Shown here: positions 10,398-19,900 of the stretch, one piece after another | How positions within the stretch are numbered: position 1 is the stretch's first letter | Layout of the letters: each line of letters begins with the position of its first letter | NCBI GenBank assembly: GCA_012026885.1 | Contig: VEPL01000025.1 | Span: 296,595-360,594 of the forward strand | DNA length: 64,000 bases | Reading direction: 5' to 3' | DNA from: Betaproteobacteria bacterium | GTDB taxonomy: Bacteria; Pseudomonadota; Gammaproteobacteria; Burkholderiales; Rhodocyclaceae | Notes under the pieces: model-generated | The model's database searches: none | Seen by the model: only the letters and a program-made list of their open reading frames with translations | Told to the model about the DNA's origin: nothing | Made by a program: the position numbers and the translations under genes

Positions 10398-12778
10398 GCA
10401 TCCTCCTCGATCGGTACGGTGAAACGGAAGGCGGTGCCTCCTTCGTGGCGGGGTTCGGCCCACAGCCGGCCCTGGTGGAACTCGATGATGGAGCGGCAGA
10501 TGGCCAGCCCGATGCCCATGCCCTCGGGCTTGGTCGTGTAGAAGGGGGCGAATATCTTTTCCATGTCGCTTTCGTTGAGGCCGTGGCCGTTGTCGCTTAC
10601 GGCGACCTCGATCATGCGTTCATCGACCTGGCGTGCCTGAATGAGCAGGCGGCGCCGTTCGAAGGGTACATCGCTCATCGCTTCGATGCCATTCTTGACG
10701 AGGTTGAGCAGCACCTGCTCGATCATGATGCGGTCGACCACGACATTGGGCAGGTTTTCGGGAATGTCCAGGATGATCTGCGTTCCGCTGCGTTGCGCCT
10801 CGATATCGGCAAAGGCGCGGGCTTCATCGACCAGGGCGCCGACCGCGATCGGCCAGCGGACGGGATCGCTTTTCTTCACCATGTCGCGCATGCGGCGGAT
10901 GATCTTGCCGGCCCGTTCGGCCTGGTCGGAAGCCTTCTGCATGGCGGCCAGCAGGTCGTCGATCCGGTAGTTGCCGGCCTGCATGCGCTTGACGCAGCCG
11001 GCGCAGTAGTTGGCGATGGCCGATAGCGGCTGGTTTAGCTCGTGCGCCAGCGACGAGGCCATCTCGCCCATGGTGATCAGGCGCGAGGTCTGCTCGAGGC
11101 GCTTCTGCTGCTGCAGGTTGACCTCGTCGATGTGTTTGCGGTCGGTGATGTCCGCGGCAACCTGGACGCGCACCGTGCGCCCGTCGACCCAGCGGATTGC
11201 CCGCTCGTGCAGGTGGTACCAGTGTCCTGACAGCGCGTGCTGCAGCTCGCCGTCAAAGAGGTCGCAAGGGAGCGATTCGGAGCCGATGTCACGGATGTCG
11301 CGCAGGAGCGAGTCCGGGTGTGGCCGGCAGTTGGCCGTCACCAGTGCGGCATCGCGGCCGACGGCGTCATGGCCGAAGATGTTGCGGAAGGCGCGGTTGG
11401 CGAAGAGAATCTCGCCGCTTGTGGCGTCGGCGACGTGCACTGCCGAATCGAGCCCGTCGATCACGGTCACGAAGCGCTCGTGCGCCCGCTCCAGCTCGAC
11501 GCGCGCCCGCTTGGGCTCGGTGATGTCGTTCATCGACGCCATCCAGCCGATCTGCTGGCCGTCGGTATCGATCAGCGGTGAAAAGTAGAGGCGCACATCG
11601 AAGCGTTCGCCGCTCTTGCGCATGATGCGCATCTCGTAGCCGCTTGCCGGGGCCTTGCCGGCAAGGGCGGTATCGATGTTGTGCTGCAGCCGTTCGAACT
11701 CCTCGGGCGGCCAGTAGGGGTAGGGCGGCTTGACGCCGACCAGCTCGCCTTCGTCGAAACCGGTCATGCGACAGAAGGCGGCATTGACGAAGGTGATCCT
11801 TCCCTCGAGGTCGATGGCGCGCAATCCGGTGATCAGCGACTGCGACATCGCCTGGCGGAAGGCGTAGGCGGCGCGCAGCTGCTCCTCGGTTTCGGCGCGC
11901 CGGCGGGCGTGGCGACGCAGCTGGACCAGCGTGGCGGCGGCGACCAGGGTCAGGAAGGTGATCATAGCTGCCGGCAGGATGAGCAGCCAGCGCCCGCCGC
12001 TGCGGTAGGCGACGATATTGAGGCCGAGCGAGTTGCCGGGCAGCTCGAGGCTGATGCGTCCGGAGAGGTCGCGCTCGGTCGGCGTCACCGAGGTATTGCT
12101 CAGTACCTCGCGGTTATCCGCGTCGACCAGCGTCAGGCTGTAACGGGCGGTGAAAACCGTGGGCAGGGTCGCGCGCAGCAGTGCCTCAAGGGACTGGACG
12201 GCGATGAAGGCGCCGAGGTCGCTGCTGCCGCGCTGTACCGGCAGGATGAGATCGTTGGCGCGACGCTGGCTGCCGGCCGCGTAGGCGGGCGACCACAACT
12301 CGCGCCGGATGCGCAGCGCCTCCTCGAGCGCGGCGAGGCGGCCGCCGGTCAGCTGTTCGCCGACGAAAGTCGCGGTTGACTCGTTGGGGGCCACCCACTC
12401 GACCTTGCCCTCGGTATTGACCCAGACGATGGCCAGGATTTCCGGATTGTCGCGGCTGTAGCGGCTGGCGCGGACCTGGAAGGACTCGTATTCAAGATGG
12501 CGGAATTCCTGGTCGCGGGCGAGTTCCTCCAGGAAGTCCTGGTGGGCGTGCAGGCGGCTCTCGATCGTGCGCTCGGCCCAGTGCAGGTCGGCCTCGAGCG
12601 CCGAGCGGGCAGTGTCGAGTTCGCGCCATTGCAGCAGCGCGGTGACGACGAGCATGGCCAGTGCGAAGACACCGATCGCGACATAGGGCGCGAGCCACAG
12701 CCAGGGCTGGCGCGGCGGCGCGGGCGGGGGGCGGACGAACATGCCCAGATTCTTCGCCCGCTGACGCCGGCGGACCAT
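10394..12778 (-). CDS. Membrane sensor histidine kinase with two PAS domains (DctS-like)
   Basis: A 794-residue sensor kinase. A membrane helix near residues 28-50 and another near 265-288 bracket an extracytoplasmic sensing region of about 215 residues. Two PAS domains follow (around 310-430, beginning ITGLRAIDLEGRITFVNAAF, and 435-560). Then come the H-box ASSLAHELNQPLSAIANY (histidine near residue 580) and an ATPase domain with DNGHGL and GMGIGLAI. This layout resembles the DctS C4-dicarboxylate sensor and FixL relatives; the ligand is not known. It starts 6 bases after lrgB and overlaps the response regulator, so sensor, regulator and LrgAB are one transcription unit. Confidence 0.88.
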   Translation of the reverse strand: MVRRRQRAKNLGMFVRPPPAPPRQPWLWLAPYVAIGVFALAMLVVTALLQWRELDTARSALEADLHWAERTIESRLHAHQDFLEELARDQEFRHLEYESFQVRASRYSRDNPEILAIVWVNTEGKVEWVAPNESTATFVGEQLTGGRLAALEEALRIRRELWSPAYAAGSQRRANDLILPVQRGSSDLGAFIAVQSLEALLRATLPTVFTARYSLTLVDADNREVLSNTSVTPTERDLSGRISLELPGNSLGLNIVAYRSGGRWLLILPAAMITFLTLVAAATLVQLRRHARRRAETEEQLRAAYAFRQAMSQSLITGLRAIDLEGRITFVNAAFCRMTGFDEGELVGVKPPYPYWPPEEFERLQHNIDTALAGKAPASGYEMRIMRKSGERFDVRLYFSPLIDTDGQQIGWMASMNDITEPKRARVELERAHERFVTVIDGLDSAVHVADATSGEILFANRAFRNIFGHDAVGRDAALVTANCRPHPDSLLRDIRDIGSESLPCDLFDGELQHALSGHWYHLHERAIRWVDGRTVRVQVAADITDRKHIDEVNLQQQKRLEQTSRLITMGEMASSLAHELNQPLSAIANYCAGCVKRMQAGNYRIDDLLAAMQKASDQAERAGKIIRRMRDMVKKSDPVRWPIAVGALVDEARAFADIEAQRSGTQIILDIPENLPNVVVDRIMIEQVLLNLVKNGIEAMSDVPFERRRLLIQARQVDERMIEVAVSDNGHGLNESDMEKIFAPFYTTKPEGMGIGLAICRSIIEFHQGRLWAEPRHEGGTAFRFTVPIEEDA

Positions 12779-12784
12779 TGGTGC

Positions 12785-13504
12785 TTACCCTAACCAGCCG
12801 GCGAAAGCCGGCACCAGGAGGGCGGTAAGCACCCCGTTGAGGCCCATCGCCAGCGCCGCGAAGGCACCAGCCTCTTCGCTGACCTGGAAGGCGCGGGCAG
12901 TGCCGATGCCGTGCGAGGCGATTCCGATCGCAAAGCCTCGAATGGCCGGGTCGCGCAGCCGCAGCGCGTCGAACAGCCAGCGTGCGCCGACTGCGCCGAG
13001 GATGCCGGTGACGATGACCAGCACCGCGGTCAGCGACGGAATGCCGCCGATGCGCTCGGCGATTCCCATGGCAATCGGTGTCGTCACCGACTTGGGCGCG
13101 AGCGAGAGCTGCGTCGGCAGCGAAGCGCCGAACAGCCGGGCGACGAGGACCGCGGATAGCGCTGCCGTGATGCAACCGGAGACGAGGCCGGCCAGCACCG
13201 GCAGCAGCATCGCACGGACGCGCCGGAACTGCGTGTAGAGCGGTACCGCGAGCGCCACCGTCGCCGGGCCGAGGAGGAAATGCACGAACTGGGCGCCGGC
13301 GAAATAGCTTTCGTAGGCGGTCCCGGTCGCCGTCAGCAACAGCACCAGTACGGCGACGGCGATCAGCACCGGGTTGGCGAGCGGATTCATGCCGCTGCGC
13401 CGGTAGAGCCAGAAAGCGCCCTGGTAGGCGAGCAGCGTGACCGTCAGCCCGAGCAGGGGCGAGGCGGCGAGGTAGACCCAGAGCTGGCCGAGTTGCGGGT
13501 TCAT
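12785..13504 (-). CDS. lrgB: LrgB-family inner-membrane protein
   Basis: A 239-residue polytopic membrane protein of the LrgB/CidB/YohK family. The recognisable core is LAPKSVTTPIAMGIAERIGG followed by IRGFAIGIASHGIGTARAFQ. Family members were first linked to murein hydrolase control; in Bacillus and Streptococcus, LrgAB-type pairs act in pyruvate uptake. The start ATG overlaps the lrgA stop by 4 bases. Co-transcription with a DctS-like two-component system suggests transport of a small organic acid (inference). Several hydrophobic segments fill most of the protein and no signal peptide is apparent. Confidence 0.88.
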   Translation of the reverse strand: MNPQLGQLWVYLAASPLLGLTVTLLAYQGAFWLYRRSGMNPLANPVLIAVAVLVLLLTATGTAYESYFAGAQFVHFLLGPATVALAVPLYTQFRRVRAMLLPVLAGLVSGCITAALSAVLVARLFGASLPTQLSLAPKSVTTPIAMGIAERIGGIPSLTAVLVIVTGILGAVGARWLFDALRLRDPAIRGFAIGIASHGIGTARAFQVSEEAGAFAALAMGLNGVLTALLVPAFAGWLG

Positions 13505-13857
13505 GGTGCTTCCCCGGCGGCGCGGTCGCGCAGGCACAGTTTCATCACCAGTGCCGTCACCGCCAGCGTCGCGGCGGTGCTGACGAAAAGCGAGAGGAGC
13601 AGCGGCAGCCATTCATCGGCGACGCGGTGGAGGTGCGCCATGATCCCGGTGCCGGCCGGGACGAAAAGCAGCGACAGGTGTTGCAGCAGGCCATGGCTGG
13701 TGCCCTGCAGTTCGTGCCCCGGGCCGCCGCGCAGCATCAGCGCGATGAACAGCAGGAGCATGCCGATCACCGGGCCGGGAACCGGCAGGCCGAGGCTGCG
13801 GGTGACGATTTCGCCGGCGAGCTGGAGTGCGAGCAGGGTAGTGAGCGACGCGCGCAT
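13501..13857 (-). CDS. lrgA: LrgA/CidA-family membrane protein
   Basis: A 118-residue protein with about four predicted membrane helices and the CidA/LrgA core LGLPVPGPVIGMLLLFIALM near residues 22-41. It is the holin-like partner of LrgB. GGAGGA lies 7 bases before the ATG. A strong terminator upstream separates it from aceB, so lrgA is the first gene of the lrgA-lrgB-kinase-regulator operon, but I could not identify a convincing promoter in the 87-bp gap. The exact substrate or role in cell lysis cannot be read from sequence. Confidence 0.88.
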   Translation of the reverse strand: MRASLTTLLALQLAGEIVTRSLGLPVPGPVIGMLLLFIALMLRGGPGHELQGTSHGLLQHLSLLFVPAGTGIMAHLHRVADEWLPLLLSLFVSTAATLAVTALVMKLCLRDRAAGEAP

Positions 13858-13870
13858 GGTCTTCCTCCAA

Positions 13871-13905
13871 AGAAAAAGCGGCGGCGGGAACTCCCGCGCG
13901 CCGCT
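13871..13905 (-). terminator. Terminator between aceB and lrgA
   Basis: On the minus strand AGCGGC and GCCGCT (13877-13905) form a stem with an inner GGGA/TCCC pairing, followed by TTTTTCTTT. It should end aceB transcription before lrgA. Confidence 0.85.
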
Positions 13906-13944
13906 CCGGTTTTTGCCCTTTTCCGGGCGTCGACCGCGACAGCC

Positions 13945-15543
13945 TTATGCCATCGCTTCGTACAGTGGCAGGGTCAGGAACTCCGGGTAGTCCGGGGTCA
14001 GCGACATGCGGTCGAAGATGCCGGCAGCCTGGTCGTAGGAGGCGGTGTCTTCGCCCTGGCCGGTGACTGTGGCCTTAACCTTGGCCAGTTCCTCGGCGAT
14101 CATCGGGCGGACCATCTCGACGGTGACCTTGCGGCCGTCGTCGAGGATGCCCTTCGGCGAGACAACCCACTGCCACACCTGCGAGCGGGAGATTTCGGCG
14201 GTGGCCGCGTCTTCCATCAGGTTGTGGATGGGCACGCAGCCATTGCCGGCCAACCAGGAACCGAGGTAGTGGATGCCGACGTTGATGTTGTTGCGCAGGC
14301 CGGCTTCGGTGATCGGCGTGGTCGGGCGGAAGTCGAGCCACTGCTGCGGACCAAACGTGCCTTCGACCTGCTTCTCGAACTGGTTCGGCTTGTTGCCCAG
14401 CACCTTGACGAATTCTTCCATGGCGATCGGCACCAGGCCCGGGTGGGCCACCCAGCCCCCGTCGAAGCCGTCGTTGGCATCGCGCGTCTTGTCGTGGCGG
14501 ATGCCGGCCAGGGCCTTTTCGTTGGCCACCGGGTCGTTCTTGATCGGGATCAGGGCCGACATGCCGCCCATGGCCGGGGCGCCGCGCTTGTGGCAGGCCT
14601 GCACTAGGGCCAGGGCGTAGGAGCGCATGAACGGCACTTCCATGGTGATGGCGCCGCGCTGGGCCAGGCAGAAGTCCTTGTTCTTCTTGAATTTCTTGAT
14701 GCAGGAGAAGATGTAGTCCCAGCGCCCGGCGTTCAGTCCGGCAGAGTGGTTGCGCAACTCGTAGAGGATTTCTTCCATCTCAAAGGTGGCGAGGATAGTC
14801 TCGACCAGCACGGTCGCCTTGATCGTTCCCTGCGGCAGGCCGACGAGGTCCTGGGCCATGACGAAGGCGTCGTTCCACAGGCGGGCCTCGAGGTGGCTCT
14901 CCATCTTCGGCAGGTAGTAGAACGGGCCGGCGCCGCGGGCGACCTGCTCCTTGGCGTTGTGGAAGAAGACCAAGCCGAAGTCGAACAGGCCGCCGGAAAC
15001 ACGCTGGCCGTCAACCAGCACGTGCTTTTCATCGAGGTGCCAGCCGCGCGGACGGATCTGCAGGGTGGCGATCTTGTCGTTGAGCTTGTATTCCTTGCCG
15101 GCTTCGTTGGTGAAGGACAGTTCGCGGCGGATGGCCTTGTACAGGTTGACCTGGCCTTGGATCTGGTTGTCCCAGTTCGGCGAGTTGGAGTCCTCGAAGT
15201 CTGCCATGTAGGAGTCGGCGCCCGAGTTGAAGGCGTTGATGATCATCTTGGCCTCGACCGGACCGGTGATTTCAACGCGGCGGCACTGCAGGGCGGCCGG
15301 CACCGGGGCGACCTTCCAGTCGCCGCTGCGGACGTGGGCGGTCTCCGCCAGGAAGTCCGGCATTTCGCCGGCGTCGATGCGCGCCTGGCGGGCGACGCGC
15401 GCCTTGAGCAGTTCCTGGCGGCGGGCTTCGAAGGCGCGGTGCAGCCTGGCGACGAATTCGAGGGCCTCGGTAGTCAGGATGGATTCGTATTGCGGCTGGA
15501 TGGGGGCGGTGATTTGCAAGCCGGCGGGCAGGTTCAGGGCCAT
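13945..15543 (-). CDS. aceB: Malate synthase A
   Basis: Condenses glyoxylate with acetyl-CoA to malate, the second step of the glyoxylate bypass. At 532 residues it is the short AceB form (malate synthase G is about 720). Conserved stretches include PRGWHLDEKHVLVDG, GTIKATVLVETILATFEMEE and GLNAGRWDYIFSCIKKF, which contain substrate-binding residues. A GAGGAGAA ribosome site precedes the ATG. It is divergent from a LysR-type gene with 113 bp between, holding a TTTTGTACAAAA palindrome. aceA lies about 5 kb away rather than in one operon. Confidence 0.96.
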   Translation of the reverse strand: MALNLPAGLQITAPIQPQYESILTTEALEFVARLHRAFEARRQELLKARVARQARIDAGEMPDFLAETAHVRSGDWKVAPVPAALQCRRVEITGPVEAKMIINAFNSGADSYMADFEDSNSPNWDNQIQGQVNLYKAIRRELSFTNEAGKEYKLNDKIATLQIRPRGWHLDEKHVLVDGQRVSGGLFDFGLVFFHNAKEQVARGAGPFYYLPKMESHLEARLWNDAFVMAQDLVGLPQGTIKATVLVETILATFEMEEILYELRNHSAGLNAGRWDYIFSCIKKFKKNKDFCLAQRGAITMEVPFMRSYALALVQACHKRGAPAMGGMSALIPIKNDPVANEKALAGIRHDKTRDANDGFDGGWVAHPGLVPIAMEEFVKVLGNKPNQFEKQVEGTFGPQQWLDFRPTTPITEAGLRNNINVGIHYLGSWLAGNGCVPIHNLMEDAATAEISRSQVWQWVVSPKGILDDGRKVTVEMVRPMIAEELAKVKATVTGQGEDTASYDQAAGIFDRMSLTPDYPEFLTLPLYEAMA

Positions 15544-15601
15544 GCGGTTCTCCTCGGAGGGGGTTGTTGGAATGCTGCGACGGAACGGATTCTAGGAGCT
15601 A

Positions 15602-15648
15602 TTGATCGAGGGAAAAATAGGTCTAGAATCACTTCATTTTGTACAAAA
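15602..15648 (+). promoter_or_regulatory. Intergenic promoter of the LysR gene with a 12-bp palindrome
   Basis: TTGATC (15602-15607), a 16-base spacer and TAGAAT (15624-15629) form a candidate sigma70 promoter for the LysR gene. A perfect palindrome TTTTGTACAAAA lies at 15637-15648, right at the expected transcription start. It could serve autorepression or control of the divergent aceB. Assigned by eye. Confidence 0.45.
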
Positions 15649-15656
15649 AGTATTGA

Positions 15657-16535
15657 ATGGATCGCCTCAAGCAGATTGAAGCCTTCGCCTGTGTCGCAAC
15701 GCGCGCCGAGGGGGTGACGCCGGCCATCATCGGTCGCCGGCTGGATGCGCTCGAGGCGCGCCTGGGTGTGCGCCTGATGCTGCGCACCACGCGGCGATTG
15801 ACCCTGACCTTCGAGGGGCAGGCCTTCCTGGAAGACTGCCAGAGACTGCTCGACGATCTCGCCAACGCCGAGGCCGCGGTGTCGCTCGGCGGCCTCAGGG
15901 CAGGCGGCTACCTCAAACTGTCGGCCCCGGCCGGTTTCGGCCGCCAGCACGTTGCCCCGCTGGTCGGCGACTTCATGACCGCCAACCCGGAGGTGCGCGT
16001 CAACCTCAACCTGAGCGACCGCCTCGTCGACCTGATCAACGAGAACATCGACTGCGCCATCCGCATCGGCGAGTTGACCGATTCCAGCCTGGTCAGCGTC
16101 CGCCTGGGCGAGATGCGCCGCATGGTCGTCGCCAGCCCCGCCTACCTGGTCGAGCACGGTGTCCCGCGCACGCCCGACGACCTTGCGCGCCACAATTGCC
16201 TGTCGCTGGGCCAGCAGCGTGGCTGGGTGTTTCGCAACCCGGACTCCGGCGAAGTCGACACGATCAAGGTCGGCGGGCCCTTCGAATGCAACGATGGTGC
16301 CGTCCTGCACGAATGGGCGCTCGCCGGCCGCGGCCTCGCCTGGCGCTCGCTGTGGGAAGTTGGCCGCGACTTGAAGGAAGGCCGGCTGACCTCGGTGCTC
16401 GACGCCTGGCAGGCGCCGCCGATGGGCATTTACGCCGTCTTCCCGCAGCGCCGCCACCTGCCGCTGCGTGTGCGTCTGTTCATCGACCTGCTCAAGGAAA
16501 ACTACGGGCGTCCGAGCTACTGGGAACTGCGGTGA
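15657..16535 (+). CDS. LysR-family transcriptional regulator with shortened helix-turn-helix
   Basis: A 292-residue LysR-type regulator. The N-terminal DNA-binding part is recognisable by VTPAIIGRRLDALEARLGVR and LRTTRRLTLTFEG. The effector domain begins near residue 85 (GYLKLSAPAGFGRQHVAPLV). The stretch between F10 and the recognition helix is about 8 residues shorter than in ordinary family members: after CVATR the sequence goes straight to AEGVTP, without the usual GS-S-AAAR segment. This could abolish DNA binding. The reading frame is intact, so this is an in-frame deletion rather than a frameshift. It is divergent from aceB, which it would normally be suspected to control. Confidence 0.85.
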   Translation: MDRLKQIEAFACVATRAEGVTPAIIGRRLDALEARLGVRLMLRTTRRLTLTFEGQAFLEDCQRLLDDLANAEAAVSLGGLRAGGYLKLSAPAGFGRQHVAPLVGDFMTANPEVRVNLNLSDRLVDLINENIDCAIRIGELTDSSLVSVRLGEMRRMVVASPAYLVEHGVPRTPDDLARHNCLSLGQQRGWVFRNPDSGEVDTIKVGGPFECNDGAVLHEWALAGRGLAWRSLWEVGRDLKEGRLTSVLDAWQAPPMGIYAVFPQRRHLPLRVRLFIDLLKENYGRPSYWELR

Positions 16536-16885
16536 AAGTGCCGACCTACCGCGTCCTCGGCATCCTTTCGGTCGCCCTTGGCGCGCTCGGTGCCGTGCTG
16601 CCGCTGCTGCCGACGACGCCCTTTCTTCTCCTCGCCGCCTGGTTTTTCGCCCGTTCGCACCCGGAGTGGGAGGCGAAACTGCTCGCCCATCCGCGCTGGG
16701 GTCCGGCCATCCTGGCCTGGCGCGACCACCGTGCCATCCCGCTTGTCGCCAAGCGGCTGGCGACGGTCCTGCTGGCGATCAGCGCGATCAGCGGCTTTCT
16801 GGCCCTGGACGCGCCCTGGCGCTACGTGCCGGCGGCGGTCGCTGTCGTGGTGCTCGGGTGGATGTGGACGCGGCCGTCGCGCTGA
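16532..16885 (+). CDS. YbaN-family (DUF454) inner-membrane protein
   Basis: A 117-residue membrane protein of unknown function from the YbaN/DUF454 family. Family features are VALGALGAVLPLLPTTPFLL at residues 12-31, followed by AAWFFARSHPEWEAKLLAHP, then two more hydrophobic helices. The GTG start overlaps the LysR stop by 4 bases, so it is translationally coupled to that gene. That coupling and the three or so membrane helices are all that can be said about its role. It converges with the GGDEF-EAL gene 37 bp away. Confidence 0.82.
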   Translation: MKVPTYRVLGILSVALGALGAVLPLLPTTPFLLLAAWFFARSHPEWEAKLLAHPRWGPAILAWRDHRAIPLVAKRLATVLLAISAISGFLALDAPWRYVPAAVAVVVLGWMWTRPSR

Positions 16886-16922
16886 GCCCGTCCGTCGTAA
16901 ACGGATTTCTGGCGGCGGCCGG

Positions 16923-19900
16923 TCAGGCAGCCTTGTCCCGCGGCCGTCCGAGCGGGAAATTCGCGATCGGCTCGGGGCGTCCGAAGAGGTAGCCCTGGTA
17001 GCCCTCGCAGCCGAGCGCGATGAGGACCTTCCACTGGTCGGCAGTCTCGACACCTTCGGCGAGCACCTCGAAGCCGAAGGTCCGCCCGAGGCCGATGATG
17101 GCCTCGGTGATGGCGGCGTCGTTGGGATTGCTGCCGATGTCATTGACGAAGCTGCGGTCGATCTTGACCTGGTCCAGGGGCAGGCGCTTCAGATAACTGA
17201 GCGACGAGTAGCCGGTGCCGAAGTCGTCCAGGGAGAGACCGATGCCGAGTTCGCGCTTGAGATGATCCATGCGCCCGGCGGCATGCTCGATGTCCTCGAG
17301 CAGCAGCGATTCGGTGATTTCCAGCTTCAGCCGTGAGGGCGGGGCGCCGCTTGCGGCCAGCGCAGCGGCCACCCTGTCGACGAAGCGTTCGTCGCGGAAC
17401 TGCAAGGGGCTGACATTCACCGCGATCGTCAGTTCGGCGGTTTCGGGATCTACCTGCCAGGCGACCAGTTGCCGGCACGCTTCCTCGATGATCCACTGGC
17501 CGATCTCTAGGATCAGCCGGGTGTCTTCGGCAATGCCGATGAACTCACCGGGCGCGACCAGGCCGCGCGTCGGATGGCGCCAGCGGATGAGTGCCTCGGC
17601 CCCGCGGATGCGGCCGGCGAGGTCGACCTGGGGCTGGTAGGCGAGAACGAACTGGCCGGCGTGCACGGCCTCGCGCAGTTCGCGCTCAAGCACGGCGCGT
17701 TGCTCGACTTCGATCTGCATCTTCGGGTCGAAGAAGCAGAGCGCGTTGCGCCCCGCCGCCTTGGCCTTGTACATCGCCATGTCTGCGGCCTTGAGCAGGT
17801 TTTCGACCGTGCTGCCCTGGTCGCGGAAGGGGATGGCGCCGATGCTCGCCGTACAGTGATGGCGCAGGGTGCCGAATTCGTAAGGTGTGGCGAGATCGTC
17901 CAGCATCTTGCGCCCGACCTGCTCGATCTGGCCGATCGCCTCGTGCAGGTCGCTGCTCAGGTCCTCGAGCAGGATCACGAATTCGTCGCCGCCGAGGCGC
18001 GATACGGTATCGGTTGCCCGCACCGCGTCGGTCAGGCGCTTTGCCACCTGACGCAGCAGGAGGTCGCCGACGTCGTGCCCCATGCTGTCGTTCAATGTCT
18101 TGAAGTTGTCGAGGTCGATGAACAGCAGGCCGGCATGGTTGCCGCGACGCTGGCAGGCCGACAAGGCCTTTTCCAGCCTTTCCTGGAGCAGTCGGCGGTT
18201 GGGGAGGTGCGTGAGCGGGTCATAGAGGGCGAGAAACTGGATCTGCTCTTCCGCTTCCTTGCGCTGCGTGATGTCGACAAACGAGGCGACGTAGTGGGTG
18301 ATGCGCCCGAATTCCCCGGTAACCGCCGAAATTGTCAGCCATTCCGGGAATAGCTGCCCGTTCTTGCGCCGGTTCCAGATTTCGCCGTGCCAGTGGCCGT
18401 ATTCACGCAGGGCCTCCCACATCGCCGCGTAGAAATGTTCGTCGTGCATGCCGGACTTGAGGATGGACGGACTCTTGCCGATGACCTCCTCAGCGCTGTA
18501 TCCGGTAATGTCCGTGAACGCCTGGTTGACGCGGAGAATGCGGCTATCGGCATTGGTGACGGCGATCGCTTCCTGGGTTTCGAACGCGATGGCGGCGATG
18601 CGGATCAACTCGTCGGCTTTCCTGTCCTCGGTGATATCGCGGAACGAAACGACGACACCGCGCCGCCGCCGCCCCGTCTGGATCGGCGTCGCCGAGAACT
18701 GGACCGGGAAGCCGGTGCCGTCCTTGCGCAGGAACCATTCTTCGCCATCGCGGCGCTGGCCGTCGATCAGGGTGCGGCTTACCGGGCATTGGGTCACCGG
18801 GTAGCTGGAGCCGTCCTGGTGGCGCGAATGAAAGAGTGCGTGCGGATTCGCCCCGATCGTCTCTTCCTGCGTCAGGCCGAGCATTTCCAGCGCCTTCGGG
18901 TTGATGAACGTGCAGCGTCCCTGCGGATCGACGCCATAGACGCCCTCGCCGAGGCAGTTCAGCAGGCTGGAGCGCTGATGGAGGGCAGCAGCGAGAGAGT
19001 GACGCGAGCGGTGCAGAATCAGGATGACGAAAAGCAAAACGGCCAGGGCTGCCGCGAGCCCCATGGCCAGTTCGTTCGCATACTTGTCGCGAAAATCGCG
19101 CAAATTCATGTGGTCGAGGCGCCCGGGGTGTGCGCGCAGCTGCAGCATCATCGATTCGATTGGCGTGTAATCCGCCGGCGGCGCGAAACCGGCGATGCCT
19201 GCACGTGTCGCTGCCGGATGGTCGGCGGCGAGTTGCAGGAGGGCCAGGGTTACGTCCTTGATGAGGTCGTCGGGGACATGGCGAAGGGCGGAAAAGGGCC
19301 ACTCCGGATAAAGGTCGGTCGAGAGCAGTTGCGGGAAGCCGGGAACGATCCGGGAATTGACGACCTTGATGTCGGCGGGCGCGAGCCGGCCGCTGGCGAT
19401 CAGGGATTCGAGCAAGCCGGTACGGACGAAGCCGGCATCGACGCGCCCGGCAAGGACGGCATCGACGACAAGGTCCTGCGGTTGGCCGGTGAATTCCAGG
19501 CGGCGGACATCGTCGGGCAGTTCGATACCGGCCTGCCGCAGCGTCCACTGCTGGACGCGGTAGCCGCCCAGCGCATTCTGGTGGGTCGCCGCGATCGTTT
19601 TGCCGCGCAGGTCGGCCGCAGTGTCGAGGTCCTGGCGCCCCGCGCGCGCGACGATGACCCCGCCCAGACGATTTACGGGCCTTCCGCCGGCACTCGAGGT
19701 CAGCGTCGCGATGGCCGCCAGGCCATGGCGCGGGCGCAAGAGCACGTAGTGTTCCGGCTGGGTGAGGATGAAATCGAGTTCCCCGCGCTCGGCCCGCGCG
19801 CTCAGGTCATCGAGATGCAGGGCAAGCAGCCTGACGCGGCGATCCGGCAACGCTGCCTGGAGATAGTCGGCGACGCCGCTCCACTGGCTGGTGGTGGCAT

